DNA from: Kuschelorhynchus macadamiae
Taxonomy: Eukaryota; Arthropoda; Insecta; Coleoptera; Curculionidae
Direction: 5' to 3'
DNA: 64,000 nt
Assembly (NCBI GenBank): GCA_030620095.1
Contig: JAUTXW010000203.1
Coordinates: 74,501-138,500 of the forward strand
Part shown: piece after piece, positions 11,901 to 25,600 of the stretch
How positions within the stretch are numbered: the stretch's first letter is position 1
Layout: each line of letters starts with the position of its first letter
Made by a program: the position numbers and the translations under genes
The notes under the pieces: generated by a model
The model's database searches: none
What the model saw: only the letters and a program-made list of their open reading frames with translations
What the model was told of the DNA's origin: nothing

Positions 11901-14900
11901 AGTAGTCAGTTACTGGCCGAATAAAATGATGTTAACAATTAGCGAGTAAAATTCGCGTGAGGTTACGCGTTTACATTAAAATCGAGGATTTATAAATAAT
12001 GTTAATTAATAATTTAAAATATTAATATTTTAAAAACTTTTTTACACCTCAGTCAACAATTTGTTCCATATATTTATATACAAATTTTCAATAATTTTTG
12101 TAGTTGACTCCATCTCGCATTTTCATGTTTATCATTAATTTAAAAAACAAATATAATATTGAATTATTTTGACAAACAACATTGGAATCGCTCAAGTTTT
12201 GTTTGTACAATTCTGAAAAAAATTAGTAAATAGCTCGAGTAGTTTTCTAGGTATTGCGTAATTGCAAAAAACATAAATGTAATATATGTATTTTTTTAAG
12301 TTAAACCCCTACATCTGCTCTATTCCCTGGATTATTATTGTACGACTGGTGGGTTGAGTAAGTATCTCTCAGAGGATAAGTAATTATTTGACGTGGGTCG
12401 TAGCTTTTTACCTAACAGAACGATACCCGCAAAAATACACTTTTAACCTTGGTTAACCAAAAACGCGGGCTAATAAAGACGATTACATAGAAAATTAAGT
12501 GTTCTAATATATATAATGTACCTAATAAAAAACGCAACCCAGTTTCTACACCACTCAATGTAAATAATAAACTGATTCTTACTTTGTATTAAAAATTTTA
12601 ATTTATCTTGAAAATTTGTTATAATTTTCAGATCATACCAAACTTAAAGTGAAATTAGAAGCAATTTTAAAAAGTATGTCCGCCTGAAGATTTGAACCTA
12701 TGGCTTATTGATTGCTTATTGAACCACTTAATCAGAGAAATTACATATCAAGAGCACTAAATGTAAACAGGCATCGTGCCAAAAAATTATTATAAAATTA
12801 AAGTATCAAGGTTATAATTTTATTTTTGTATTTGGTCTACGCTTATGAAACTGCTGCCTTTTGGGTATATTCTCAATGGCTCTCACACAGAATAAAATCC
12901 TTTACCCGGAACTTCCCTCTATGATTTTTTTCCATTTGTTACGAATAGCGAAGTGTGACCCAATTTAGTTCAGTACATAGTCACAGTATATGTATGTCAC
13001 ATATACTATCTTTTCAAAAATTTTATGGGGCGCCATTTTGTTCCATCATACTGGATTTCTACCAATATTTTACCAGTTTCTTTCTACCTATGCCACACTT
13101 GACTTTTGAGCATAATTTCAAATAAATTCAATAAGTAGTTTTTAAATTGACACGTACCGCCATTTTGTTACGTCATGTTGAATACGTACCAGTTTATCCC
13201 ATTTTCACATTTAATTTTTCTGCAATATTGAAAGTCAATTGAACAAGATTTTTCTACGTTGATTTTCTAAAAATTTTATTTGGCCGCCATATAAGTCAAT
13301 CTGGTCAGTGGTTTTTAAGCTATGCCGTGAAGGTATGTAAAACCTGAGAGGGTGATTTTTTGTTCAGCCATCTTGAATTAGTACCATAATTTTATTAGAT
13401 GATCCCTATACCACAACTAGTTACGCCACAGAATTTGAAATCAATCCATTAGTAGTTTTTTCAGGGTGAATTTTTAAATATTTAAATAAATATATATAAG
13501 CGGCCATTTTCATTCGCCATCTTGGATTCATACCAAAATGTTACCAGTTGGTTCCAACATAATAGGTACTTGATGTTTGTGCAAAATTTGAAATAAATTG
13601 GATAATTAGTTTTTTAATAACTATTTTATTATTATAACATTTCACTAGGCCGCCATTTTGTTTCGCCATATTGGATTTTTACCAAAATGTTACCAGGTCA
13701 TCTTCATTATGATCCTTAATTGTTGACTAAAATTTGAAGTCAATCCGATAAGTAACTTTTTAGCTATGCCGCGATCAGACAGACAGACAGTCCGACGGAA
13801 TTGAGAAAACGTGTATTTCGACATCTAGGGACCCTGAAACGTGAAGATCTGAAAAAATTCCCAAGGGTGATTTTTCACCCTCTTCACTGAAAGCCACCAG
13901 TTCTCTTGATAAATAATTACTAAGAGCAATAATGTTTCTTCATACAGGATTGTTCCTCTTAATCCCAGAGTTTTGGATTTGCTACAAGAAAAGGAATTTA
14001 TTCTTCGTTTTCCGAGAGAAGTTTGGTTATACAATTTGAGGCACTTATCACAAAAACTTTTCTCAAAGGAATAACATTGGTTTTAAAAGGTTCTGTTTTG
14101 CTTCAAATCCGTACTCCACGCAAACCAAACCATTTTACGAAGAGGGATCTGTTGTCCCCGTTTCCCTATTACCTGAGTATAACATACTGAAGTTATAATC
14201 TTATTAGAAAAGTGTTATTAAGCGACGTGTTATTTATTTTGTATGGTTTTGAGGCGGCCATATTTTTGATATTTTGTGTTAAGTATATGAGATAATGCAG
14301 AATGCGTCTTAAGTTAATTCTATTTTGATCCGTGTGAGTCAAAGTTTACTAAAAACAAATCATGGACCTAACGTAAATAACGGTTAATTATTGTGATCGG
14401 TTTTAATAAGTTTGAAAATCATGACGAAAGTATATTTTAATAATTTTACAGTGCAATACAAAAAATGAAATGCTTTTTTTTTCTACAAATGTAAACTTTT
14501 TCCAGCGCCCTTAAAACTAGAGTTTATTACTTATATTTCATTACGTTTAAATCTTGTGTTAAAACGAAATTATTTTTCTATTGTTTCACTGTGGCTCCAA
14601 TTGAAGCGTACATTTTTCAATCAGCTATTACATTTTCTCTTCTTCACCAATTTAATTAATTTTTGGAGCATTGGTAGGCTACTAGCAAGATCTACTAAGA
14701 TACCCACTTTTGTAAAAAATTACTATATTAAAAAAGTAATCAGATAACAATAGTAATTGGTAGTAATGTAATGTATAAAGTCGAGATATATTAATGAACA
14801 TTGTGAATGTAACCACCGCGATTTTCTACAACCGTTTGGAGTCCTCTTCGTAAGTCACTAACTCTATTGATTACGTCCTGGTGAACGTAAATAAATTATT

Positions 14901-17900
14901 TCCTCTAAAATTCCCCATATGGAGCAGTCAACCAGTGTTTATATCTGGGCTGTTGGGTGGCCACGTCTCCGGTTCGATATAATCGGGACATTGCTCAGAC
15001 AAAATAATCTTGTGCTCTGGGATCTGTGAGAAGGGGAACCATCTTATTGAAAAATGTAATCATTTTAATTTCAGGGAGTAAGTGATGTAAAATTTCCTTT
15101 CGATTCGCCTCTGAATTGATTTTTACTCCAGCATTTTCAACAATAAGACTCTACTTCCTCAATTTGGAAACCTCTACAGAGACCTTTATGGGGGGTGAAA
15201 AGTGGCTTCTCGCAGTGAAAAACTTTTTCAATGGAATTTCTCTTTTTACCCGCATATTAGCATATACTCTATTATTTTATGCATTTTTAGACCGCCTCAG
15301 ATAAAACATCTTCTCATCGGAAAACCAAACCTTTGTGATATCTCTAAGTGAACCGTAACTTTCGAAACAAGTTACATCTTTGTAATCGTTTATCCTTCAC
15401 ATTAGCATTCAGTTTTTGGCAATAAACTTTCTTTTTACACTTCTCTGAATTCTTGTTTGTTTCGCTACTTTTCTAGTGCCTAACGATTCGGGTCGTATAT
15501 TTTCTATAACATTTCTTACTTAATTTTTTTTTGCGTTCATGAAGTTCAGTTCCTCCTTTCAGCTTTTATTCTTATGGATCCATTATTTTCCCTAAGATCT
15601 CTTAAAAATTTTCCAATTGTGCCAGCGTGTTCATTTTTCACAGGGAATTTTTTAACAATTTTTCTTGCACCTTATTGATATTTTTCGTGAAGATATTTTA
15701 TGAGAATTTTATCATCTTCGCGTAAAACAGCCATTGTATAATGACTTGTTTGTCATGGAGTATGAAAAAAGTCAAAATGGAGATTTGTTACTTCAATAAC
15801 AGTCATGGATATCGTGATTATTTGTATACCATATGTGGACGTGGTTAAATGAAAATCGTTATTATTATTTTAGTGACTGGATATTTAAAGAAAATTTATA
15901 TATAGTGAGTGATAATTTTTTTATAATTTCACTTATAAGGATGAATTTCGGATAGTTTAGTCACCGAAGAAACGTATTAGTGCTATTGTTGATAAAACCT
16001 ATTTCTTTTGCAATGAGCTTAAATAGAAGTTAGCTTTTAAAAGTCATAAAATTAAAGAAATCGGTAAAGAAGGAGAAATCTTATAGCTGACTGAAAAATG
16101 TACTCCTTTAGTTTAGGTAGAGAAATCCTGTTGGTAAAGTCTTTTAATTGAGAGAAGCCACTTTTCATCTGGCGTAATGGTCTCTGTAGCGGTTTCCCGC
16201 CTGGGGAAACTCAATCATATTGTTGTAGGAGTTGTTGGAGTATAAATCAATTCAGAGGCGTATCAACAGGAAATTTGCAAACTGCAAATTATCACTCACT
16301 ATATATAAATTTTCTTTAAATATCCAGTCTCAAAAATAATAATAACGATTTTTATGTAACCACGTCCACATATGGTATACAAATAAACACGAAATTGAGG
16401 AAATCTGTGATGATTACTTTTTCTAACAAGATTACGATGGGCAACAGTGCAATACCATCGAAGAGCTGAAGGACTGGATTCGGTTCTGTTGGAACAATTT
16501 TGACCAGGACGTAATCAATCAATAGATTTATGGTGAAGACGACTCCAAACGGTTATAGAAAATCGTGGTGGTAACGTTCACAATGTTTTTTTTTGTAAAT
16601 ATTTATTAACATTTCTCGACCTATAGTTATTAAAGTTTTAAAAGTCCTTTAGTCTGGTCCTCTCTAAAATAACGCACCTAAAGTCAAATTAATCGGTGAA
16701 GGTGGAACATGTTATAGCTGATGTAAATGTACTCCTTTAAATGAGCCAAAGTGTAGATACACTTTCTATTCTTTTATTATTTGAAACATTCAAGAGTCTT
16801 CATACTATTAAATCGATTTATTGCAACAGGAATATGTGATTTTTTGTAGATTGTATACGTTTTAAAGATGCCCTATATAATAGAAGGTAATACAAATATT
16901 ATGCAAAATGATTATTAAGTTATTTATTTAAGTGTTTGTGGAAGTCATTAAAATAAACGATACTTTCAAATCACTCAAAAATGAGATCCGAGTTATTTCA
17001 CTTATTACTCTCGTGAGTTCTATACGAACTTGTAATTTCAGTTTTGCGCGGAATTAATTTAAGAGAAAAGTGCTTTTGCGAAGATAATATTTCTTTGGAT
17101 CAAGTGGATTATTTTGGTTCAAAATAATATGGCTGTTGAGAAGTTCTTTCTTTGGGCCAAGGGAGTTTCGCATCTTTCAACACGTGTATATTTGACAAAT
17201 ATTTATTTATTTACTCTGCAAGTGTTTCTTAAGATTCGTTTTATTTATCTACTGTCTTGTTATAATTAAGTTCCGTTTCTCGTGATAGTTGCTTGAATTG
17301 TTCCTCAAATAAATGTCTGCTAAACTTCTAAAGTAACTACTTTTATTCTAAACTCTCATATCTCACTTAATACAGTCTACAGATAATAATCATTATGGGT
17401 TATTAGTTTAAAATACCTCGCCAAGATACAAATTGACAGTAAGTACGAATAAACAAACCATATAATTCTTCTATTCATCTGCATTGCGGAACACAATTAA
17501 TTTTCATGCTTATTATTTCCGTTAAGAGACATTTATATTTTATATATTTTTAATGTCATAATATGCAGTATTTAGATAATTAAATCTTGTTTGGTAATCT
17601 AATGTTAAATATCAGCGTCCTCGAAAACTATTTAAAATGATTAAAACAATGTTGACTAACGAAAATGATGGTTTTTGTGACCTACATCACGCAAAAATAT
17701 AGTTTATCATCACTCCATTTTAATTAGTGTATGAAATAATTATACTAAATCTGTTTTACTGGACTAAACTGTAGCTATGTTTTGTTAAGTTTTGGTTTTG
17801 CTTTGTATCTAATTCATAATTAAATTAAATGTATATGTGAAGCGCATTATATTTTCGGTTTAACTGGGATAGATAAAAATGACTGCTAACACCATAACTA

Positions 17901-19319
17901 GGTACCTACTGTGAAAATTACTCGCAGTTCTTCCAGTTTCACAATAGTCTTTTGTGGGTGCTTATGACCAAGGATATCTCAACCAATCTTGTATTTGACT
18001 TCGTCGATGTTCACATACTTTTATAAATATTAATATCAGATATGTCTTACGACTTTTGCAGTATTTAGAAAGTCCTCTAGACTTTATAGTTAAAAATATT
18101 TTAAGTTTTTCTGTCATTTAGGTTCATTAGATGCAAGAAGCATACCAGCAACTCGTAGAATTATTGTTTTACCATATATTTAATATTTTATCGGTCTTTA
18201 GTATGTAGCATTTTTTCAAATGGTTCAACATATAAAATACGCATTACTTCCATCAAAAAATACAACATACATAATGTCGTTTTTACGCAAGTAAATTTTG
18301 TAATTTCTTAAATTCCGTTTGTGATCAATATTTTAGATACATTATAACCCTGGTGTTTGCATGGTATCGATTTTTTAATATCAGAACTGGGACGAATTGT
18401 CCCAAAAACGGTTCGAATCACGAATCCTTTACCGCTGCTATTTTTAGTTATCAAACTCAGTTTATTAACTTAGATTTATGCTGGTTTTAAATAAAGTCGA
18501 AAAAATGTTTTGCGACTTTAATTAAAAATATATTGTTAACAATTAAGAAGTTTGAACAAGTCATAAATGTTTGTAAATAATAATACATGTAAGGCACTAA
18601 CTATATAGGTTATGCTTAGTTTATATATAAATCAAGCTATTATTTTCGTATCAAAATCAAGTTATCTTAAAATTCAAGTTATCTTTCGTTCTTAAATTAA
18701 AGTTAATACATATTTACTTTTTATAACTCTCGGGATCTATATGGACGATTCAAATAAACAAAAGGTTTTGTGTTTATCTGTTTGTATACTTATTTATTCA
18801 TCTTAATACAAGCAGTACTTAAATAGATAAACAAATCAAATCAAAATGTCTAAGAACCCTATTTAGTTAGTTTCCATCGGGTGTTATCGAATTTCAGCTG
18901 GTAGGGTGTTTTTCAAATCTTGATGTTAGGTTTCAAGGCACTATTACTATTGCACAATGTGTAATACATAAAAATATATACAATATTTTTAAATTAAGTT
19001 TGTTATCAAAGGACCGGTTACCCTCATACTTCAAATGTTTGTTGAACATTTATGTGTTTATTATTTCAAATATTACAGCGTTGTGCCAAAATTATTCAGT
19101 CGTAATACGTATATCGTCCTATTTATTTTTATACGTTTTTGATTATATCTTGAAAATCATATGAAGAGCAATAATCATAACAATTTGAATCTTTAATTTG
19201 ATCTTAGATTAACGGTTTTGCAGTTATTTTTATTTTAAATTAACCATTTTTGAAAAATTTGGTAATTTTTTTTTATTCAGTTGTTATACAAACTGTCAGA
19301 GCTTATTTTTAATTAAATT

Positions 19320-19374
<55 letters not shown>

Positions 19375-22300
19375 TACTACCTACAAAATGTGTAATATAT
19401 AAAAACAAAAGAACCAATAGTTCCTTACATTAAAAAGGAAATATTTCGGCTATGCATGCGGTAGTTCGATATAATCATTAAAATTAAACAAAGATAAAAC
19501 GAAAAATCATCTTTTGGTTATCCAGATATTTATGTTTTATTTAATTAATTTTTTACAGTTTATATAGGCAAGTGATTGAAACTAGTTAAAAAGAAGTCGA
19601 ATCCGAATCCTTTTGAAATCGTGTAGCTAATCCGATTCACGAATACCCGAGCCCTGATTAAAATGTGTACGTATATTAAATTTAAAAAATATTAACAACT
19701 ATTTGACAATAAAAATTTAAATAAAAAAGCATCATGTGAGGATTGAATTTATTGAATTAGAACTTTAGAGGTCAGACGCAAATATTACCTTATTTATAAA
19801 TCATACTTAAACAGAAGCAAGTCCAAGGAGATCACCATCTTAGTTATGGCTGGAAGTTGTAGTCTATCCCAAAACAGGGGTAAAAAAGAATTGATTGATC
19901 ACTTTAACGTATAAGATAAGCTTAAAATAGGTACCATATTCAGTGTCGAAGTAGTTTTCATTTTAATTATTCAAGTAATGCCTTCAGTATGTACTGAGGA
20001 CGGCAAAAATGTAGCTGAACTTGAAAGAAATGCGAAAATAAGAAAATAACAAACTAATTTAATACCAAGAACAACGAAATGCAGTGGGATTGGAGATCAC
20101 GTGGGAAGCGTATATTGGGTCGGATCAAAAAAGTTATTAACAAACTCTGCTGTATGTACTAAATCTTGACTATATACTAATTGGTACCCCAGTGTGTTAT
20201 TCTGCAGGAGACGCCTTACGAAAAGGACTCTTTAAGGCCGAGTTCTTACATGTTATAGTTCCTCAAGCAAAGCACACTGGTGTTGATCAAAACCTAACAT
20301 TGACCATCCAAATGCTAGGTAGTTTAATTTATCTCGCCGTAGAACCCGCAGTATAGATTTTTTCCGAGTTTAGTCTCATGCAGGTTCTCTTACTTGATCT
20401 TTACTCTGTTTGGGAAGCATGTTAAATTCCAGCCGGCTAAAAATACCTAACATGATGACCCTAGAGAATGGCTGAGTCCTATTTGTTCGTATCATTCTGC
20501 ATGGAATTGTACAGTCGAACAATGTGAAGCTAGTTATAGAGCAACTCCAAGAGCAAGTTGAGGCAGCTGATCCCGCCCCTCATTCTCCCTAATGTCCTCA
20601 TAACCAGGCACCCATCAGATGGAATAATTATGTTGGACTCACAGAGCATCTCTAGAGCTTTCCTGCATTCTACTGTAAGCGACTAATCAATCATGTTTCA
20701 AGACAGGTTAATTTCCGCTTTATGATGGTATCATGACGAGCATATATCCAAGAGCAAGACTGATTCTTGTTCTAGGTCCTTCCCTATAGATTCTCGCCAT
20801 AAACTTTTCTTCCATCGGATATAGACATATCAAACAAAACCCTCCGGTCTGAGGAAATCCCAAGATTGCTGTCTCCCATGAACAGTGACATGAAGCGTCT
20901 TAAAGGGAACTGAAACGGAAATGATACAGTGTCGAACCATATTTTGACCCATTTTGACATGAAATGAAAAAACTATCGAGGTGCGGTTTTCACTGGATAT
21001 ACATACGTCATTTTGTTTTGACAAGCGGAAGTACCAAAAACAAAATGACTATTTTCAAGTACAGGGCAACTTAGTTATTTTAAATGGAACACCCTGTATA
21101 TATTTAGATATTTTTAAAGCTTGTTCCTTCCTCTTCTCAGAAATATAGCACTTGAATATATACTGAAAGTGTCTTCCTCTAAATTAAATCCATTTGTCTA
21201 AATTGCTTGCAAGTCTGTTAAAGCTATTTTTTAAAAGCACCTGGGGTATATTTTCACATTTCTAATGTTCCTTTTTAATTCATCCACTGTTTGTAGTAAC
21301 GAACTGTAACAACGGTCCTTCACATTCCCAGAGAAAATGTCTAGAACCGTTAGGACCAAAGTGTCCATGGAATAGGGTCCGATCTTCTGATCTATTTGTT
21401 TTCAAAAGTCCTTTTAAAAGAGTGTCTGGTTATAAACGCGTAATGGGGGGTAGCTCCATCTTGCTGAAAATACATGGCATGTGGTATATTTTCTTGTTGT
21501 AATTGGCGATTAAAAAAAGTTCTAGAATGCCAACATAGCTTAGAGAATTGACTATTGGATTATTGAAGAAGAATGGTCTATACATTTTTCGCGCAGAGAC
21601 ACCACATCAAGTTGTAACTTTGCGTTAATCTCTCACGTATTTCTGGTAGAGTTGGGGATTGGAAAGTAGCCTTGTCACATATGAAATTATTTTAAAAAAA
21701 TGCATTTCTATATTTTTGTTAAGTTTCTAATTATTTCACAAACTCTTTTTAAAACATCCGTTTGTTTTATTTTTTGTACCAGTTGGGATTTTGTATGGTT
21801 TTAATTAAAGTTCTTTTGTCACATTGGTATGAACAGTAGCACGGGATATATTCCTAGTTTTCCTAGTTGTGTGTTAACCTGTACGACTCTATAACTTGAA
21901 TGGCGTTGTAATGTAATGTAATTTTCAATAATTTATTTTTTACTTAAACTGGACAATTAATAGAAAAACATGGATATTGACAGTGACAGTAATGTCTTAA
22001 ATCAATTTGATTTGATAGCCAACTTCTCGAATGGAGATATCGTTGCATCATATAATTATCAGTGGGGATAAGAATAGTTATGGCCGAAAAGTCATCTGAA
22101 AAATGATTTACCTGAATCGTTGAATCTGCACATGTGCAAACTATGTTGTGAACTAGTTACAAATTACAACTGTTACAAATTAAGGTTTCAAAAGAAATAC
22201 TATTCGTAAGAGTTCATATCTGGATTAATGAAATTTTCTATTAATATTTATAACGCACCGTTATATAGTTAATTATTATTAAATCAGCTTCAGCTATTCT

Positions 22301-22537
22301 AAACAGATATGCAACCTTGAGCAACCATGCAAAAGTCTGGTAGTGACAACATATTTTCAAAAAAAAAAAATTACAAATTACCGAATAACACAACATTGTC
22401 AATTGCAAAATAATTTCTCAAGTATGTAAATGTCGTTTCTGTTCTTGCGCCTGCGCTCTTTGCCAAATTTCGGTCATTTCAATATGGCTTCAATATTTTT
22501 ATACGACGTTTATGACACACAAACTATATCCGCTATC

Positions 22538-22604
<67 letters not shown>

Positions 22605-25600
22605 TTACATACCTATACATTTTTAAAACGTTAATTAACGAACTTTTTGAAAAATAACTATATCAAGAACTATATTTTAGAGAAGAGGAAGAAACAAGCT
22701 TTAAAAATATCCAAAGATATATTGAGTGTTCTATTTAAAATAACAAAGTTGCAAACGGCTATTTTTTTTTGGTACTTTCGGTTATCTAAAAAATAATCAA
22801 ATTATTGAATCAGAACTTTCAGTAAATGAAAATATTTAGGTTAAGATCAATATGGCTGGACACCCTGTACCATCTCGCCTAATATGAATAAGTTGAATCT
22901 GATCAGCTTAGTCCAGATATGCTTTAATTCTAGTCTCAGTTTATCTAATGGCCCAGTCGTTTCAACAAACAGAAACTGCCCGAGTGCCTTCACCCACAAG
23001 TAAATGCTGAGGACTTGTCCCAAAATAACTTCCACCACTAAGAAAAGTTCTAATACCTCCAGTTATGTCTAGACAGGCAAGATTCTGAGGCTTGCAACAG
23101 GGGTTTTTAGGCCCCAAAGAACATTCTGCACGTAAACAGACATGCTGTGACCGTTTTATTACCCTTTCCTGAGAATCCCTCACAAGGGGATACCATTTCG
23201 GTCAACCGATAGACCAAGTCTTTAGCCATTACCAACGAGTTGTACCTGAGCCCCTTGATGGTGTTTGGAAACTAAGTAAATAGTGTAAGGAAATATGTGT
23301 GTGTGTCATATTCACCTGATATTATGTGGAAGAAGTTAAAAACAAGATATTTTTTTTTCTTCATTAAAAAATATTTAAATTTTTTATGACGCAATTGATA
23401 AGGCATTTCTTAAAATTATATTTGCTTCAAATTTGCGTTCAGTAGTTGTAAAAGCTAATTTCACAGTTGAGGTGGAAATGTTGCCACTTATAGTGCTAGA
23501 TATGGTCAGAATGTTTCAGATTTTTAAATTTCGAACCAAGCAGTATCGTTTTTGAATAAAAGTGTTGTTAAATGTTGCACAGTTGCATAGTTTCACAAAA
23601 TATTTAATGGTGTTAAATCGAAAATATATAGCGCTTTCCAGTATTATAGTCATAAGCTTTTTTTCAAAATTTCTCGAGTCCTAAAATATTTTTATTTCTA
23701 TTGTTACAGATAGCATTTGGAGCGGTGCGTTTTTTTTTTAATTTCCAAAATTAACCGTATTGTATTTAGAATATAGTGATTCATATCATTACACTTGCTA
23801 CACTCATTGTGCTACCGCATTTGTTGACTTTCCCGCTCGTAAGGTTGTGGTCTACTAGATACATACATAGATATATTATTACACGTTGTCAGATGATGTA
23901 TATTATCTCATTCCACCACTAAGCAATTTGTTATAATCTAGAATTTTAAAGGTTATAGTATTGTCTTTATTGCGTAGTTGTGTTGGTATTATTGCGTCTT
24001 TGTACCAACACCTTAAAAAAAAAAGGAAATTGAGCATACAGCAATGTATAGCTTCCAGGCTATAATGCAAACTCACACTATTGAAATAGTGGCAGTGGAC
24101 ATTGACTATGTCCATATTTATAATAGTCTAGAAGCTGAGTTTTTTCTATAGACAGTCGTATACATCATTTCCCCCAATGAACAAAATATTTCGGCCTTTT
24201 ATCAAAATAGACAAGCCGGGAACACATTTTCTGCACGGCACATGCTGGTAGGTGTCGTGGCCTGTCGCGAAATTTTAGTGATTGCTTTGATTAAAATTAG
24301 TTGATGTAAATCACTGACTTTACCCACGATTTAATTCAATCTATTTTTTAAAAATAATTAATGATGTAAATCATGATCTAATCTAAAAAATCGGTATATT
24401 CGCTTTTACACAGAACCTCACTCCTACAGAATTCTACTACGTTCAATTAAAACCTCTTATTTGCATAAAATTATTTGGTAATAATTTTCTTTTGTTATTT
24501 TTTAATTTAGTGTAATTTTATATTATTATTATTATTACTAATAGTATTATTATTAATTTTTCATATCTTCATTTCCATAAAAATAAGGTTTTATTCCAGA
24601 AAATAGAATTTTACCGAGTATTCAAAACATTTTATTAGGTCATCAGGGCTGCGAGTGCATAAATGTGCAAAGGCCTGCGACGCCAGACATTTTTTTATAG
24701 TCGCCAAATTCAGGAACGTACCCGTTTACTCCAGTCGTAAAGGCCCACATTAATGTTTGCAGGAGAACGCCAATTTGTGTTAGCGCCCTTTTGTTTTGCC
24801 ATATAGGATTCGCATTAACTAGTTTATCTCACTTTCACACTTGCTTTTTGTGCAGAATTTCAAGTCAGTTGGATAAATTGTGTTTTAGCACTGCACTATC
24901 ATCAAGTCTTGGAAACAACTATAGGAAGTTGTATGTTTGAGTGGAGTGAACTATCATCGTCAGCATAGCTGTGAATAGAATAGAATAGAATAGAAAAGCA
25001 AGCAATCATAGATGTGCAGGAGGAATAGGGTAGGTGCCAGCATTTAATCCTGTGGATAATTTTGTAAAATTTAGGTGAATGGCCATCAGCCATTACAAAA
25101 ATACTTCTAGAATAATGGCAGTTGAAGTACAAAGTTTTGAAGGAAGACTTTAAAAGATCGGTATTAATATTATTATTATCTTTTGCCTTACGTATAATTG
25201 GAAGTAGGAATATGTTTGAATAGTTAGAAGGTAAAAATTTGGCTTCCTTTTTGGGAAGTTCTCCCACTAGCAGATTTTCAGCTTTTAGGAAAAATGCCTT
25301 TGTTATAGGACACTTAGAATAAACTGGTAAGAATAGGGCTCAGTTCAGAAGCGAAGTTTTTTAGGACTATGACCGGAATGCCATCTTTTGTTATTAAGTG
25401 TTTTCAGAATACGTCGTACTTTCTTAAACCTGAAAGTAATTTCGTACATATTGTATGGCAAAGCTGGTACTGATGGAAGGGTCAACTGAAGAGGTGAGAT
25501 TAAAATAGAATTTGCAAAAAGCTCAGCTTTTGCTTTCGGTGTGAAGACGATTTCATAACCAGGAGTTAGGATGGAAAGGGATGGAAAGGAACTTTCGCAG

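Noticed and set aside
12665..12770. tRNA-like B-box (GGTTCAAATC) on the - strand
   Set aside because: No matching acceptor stem, anticodon stem or A-box spacing; at best a degenerate SINE piece.
22430..22657. 75-codon open frame with an Ile-Tyr run
   Set aside because: It is the translation of the (AT)n microsatellite.
24644..24770. CAGGGCTGCGAG as a hAT end
   Set aside because: No partner end or duplicated flank found.
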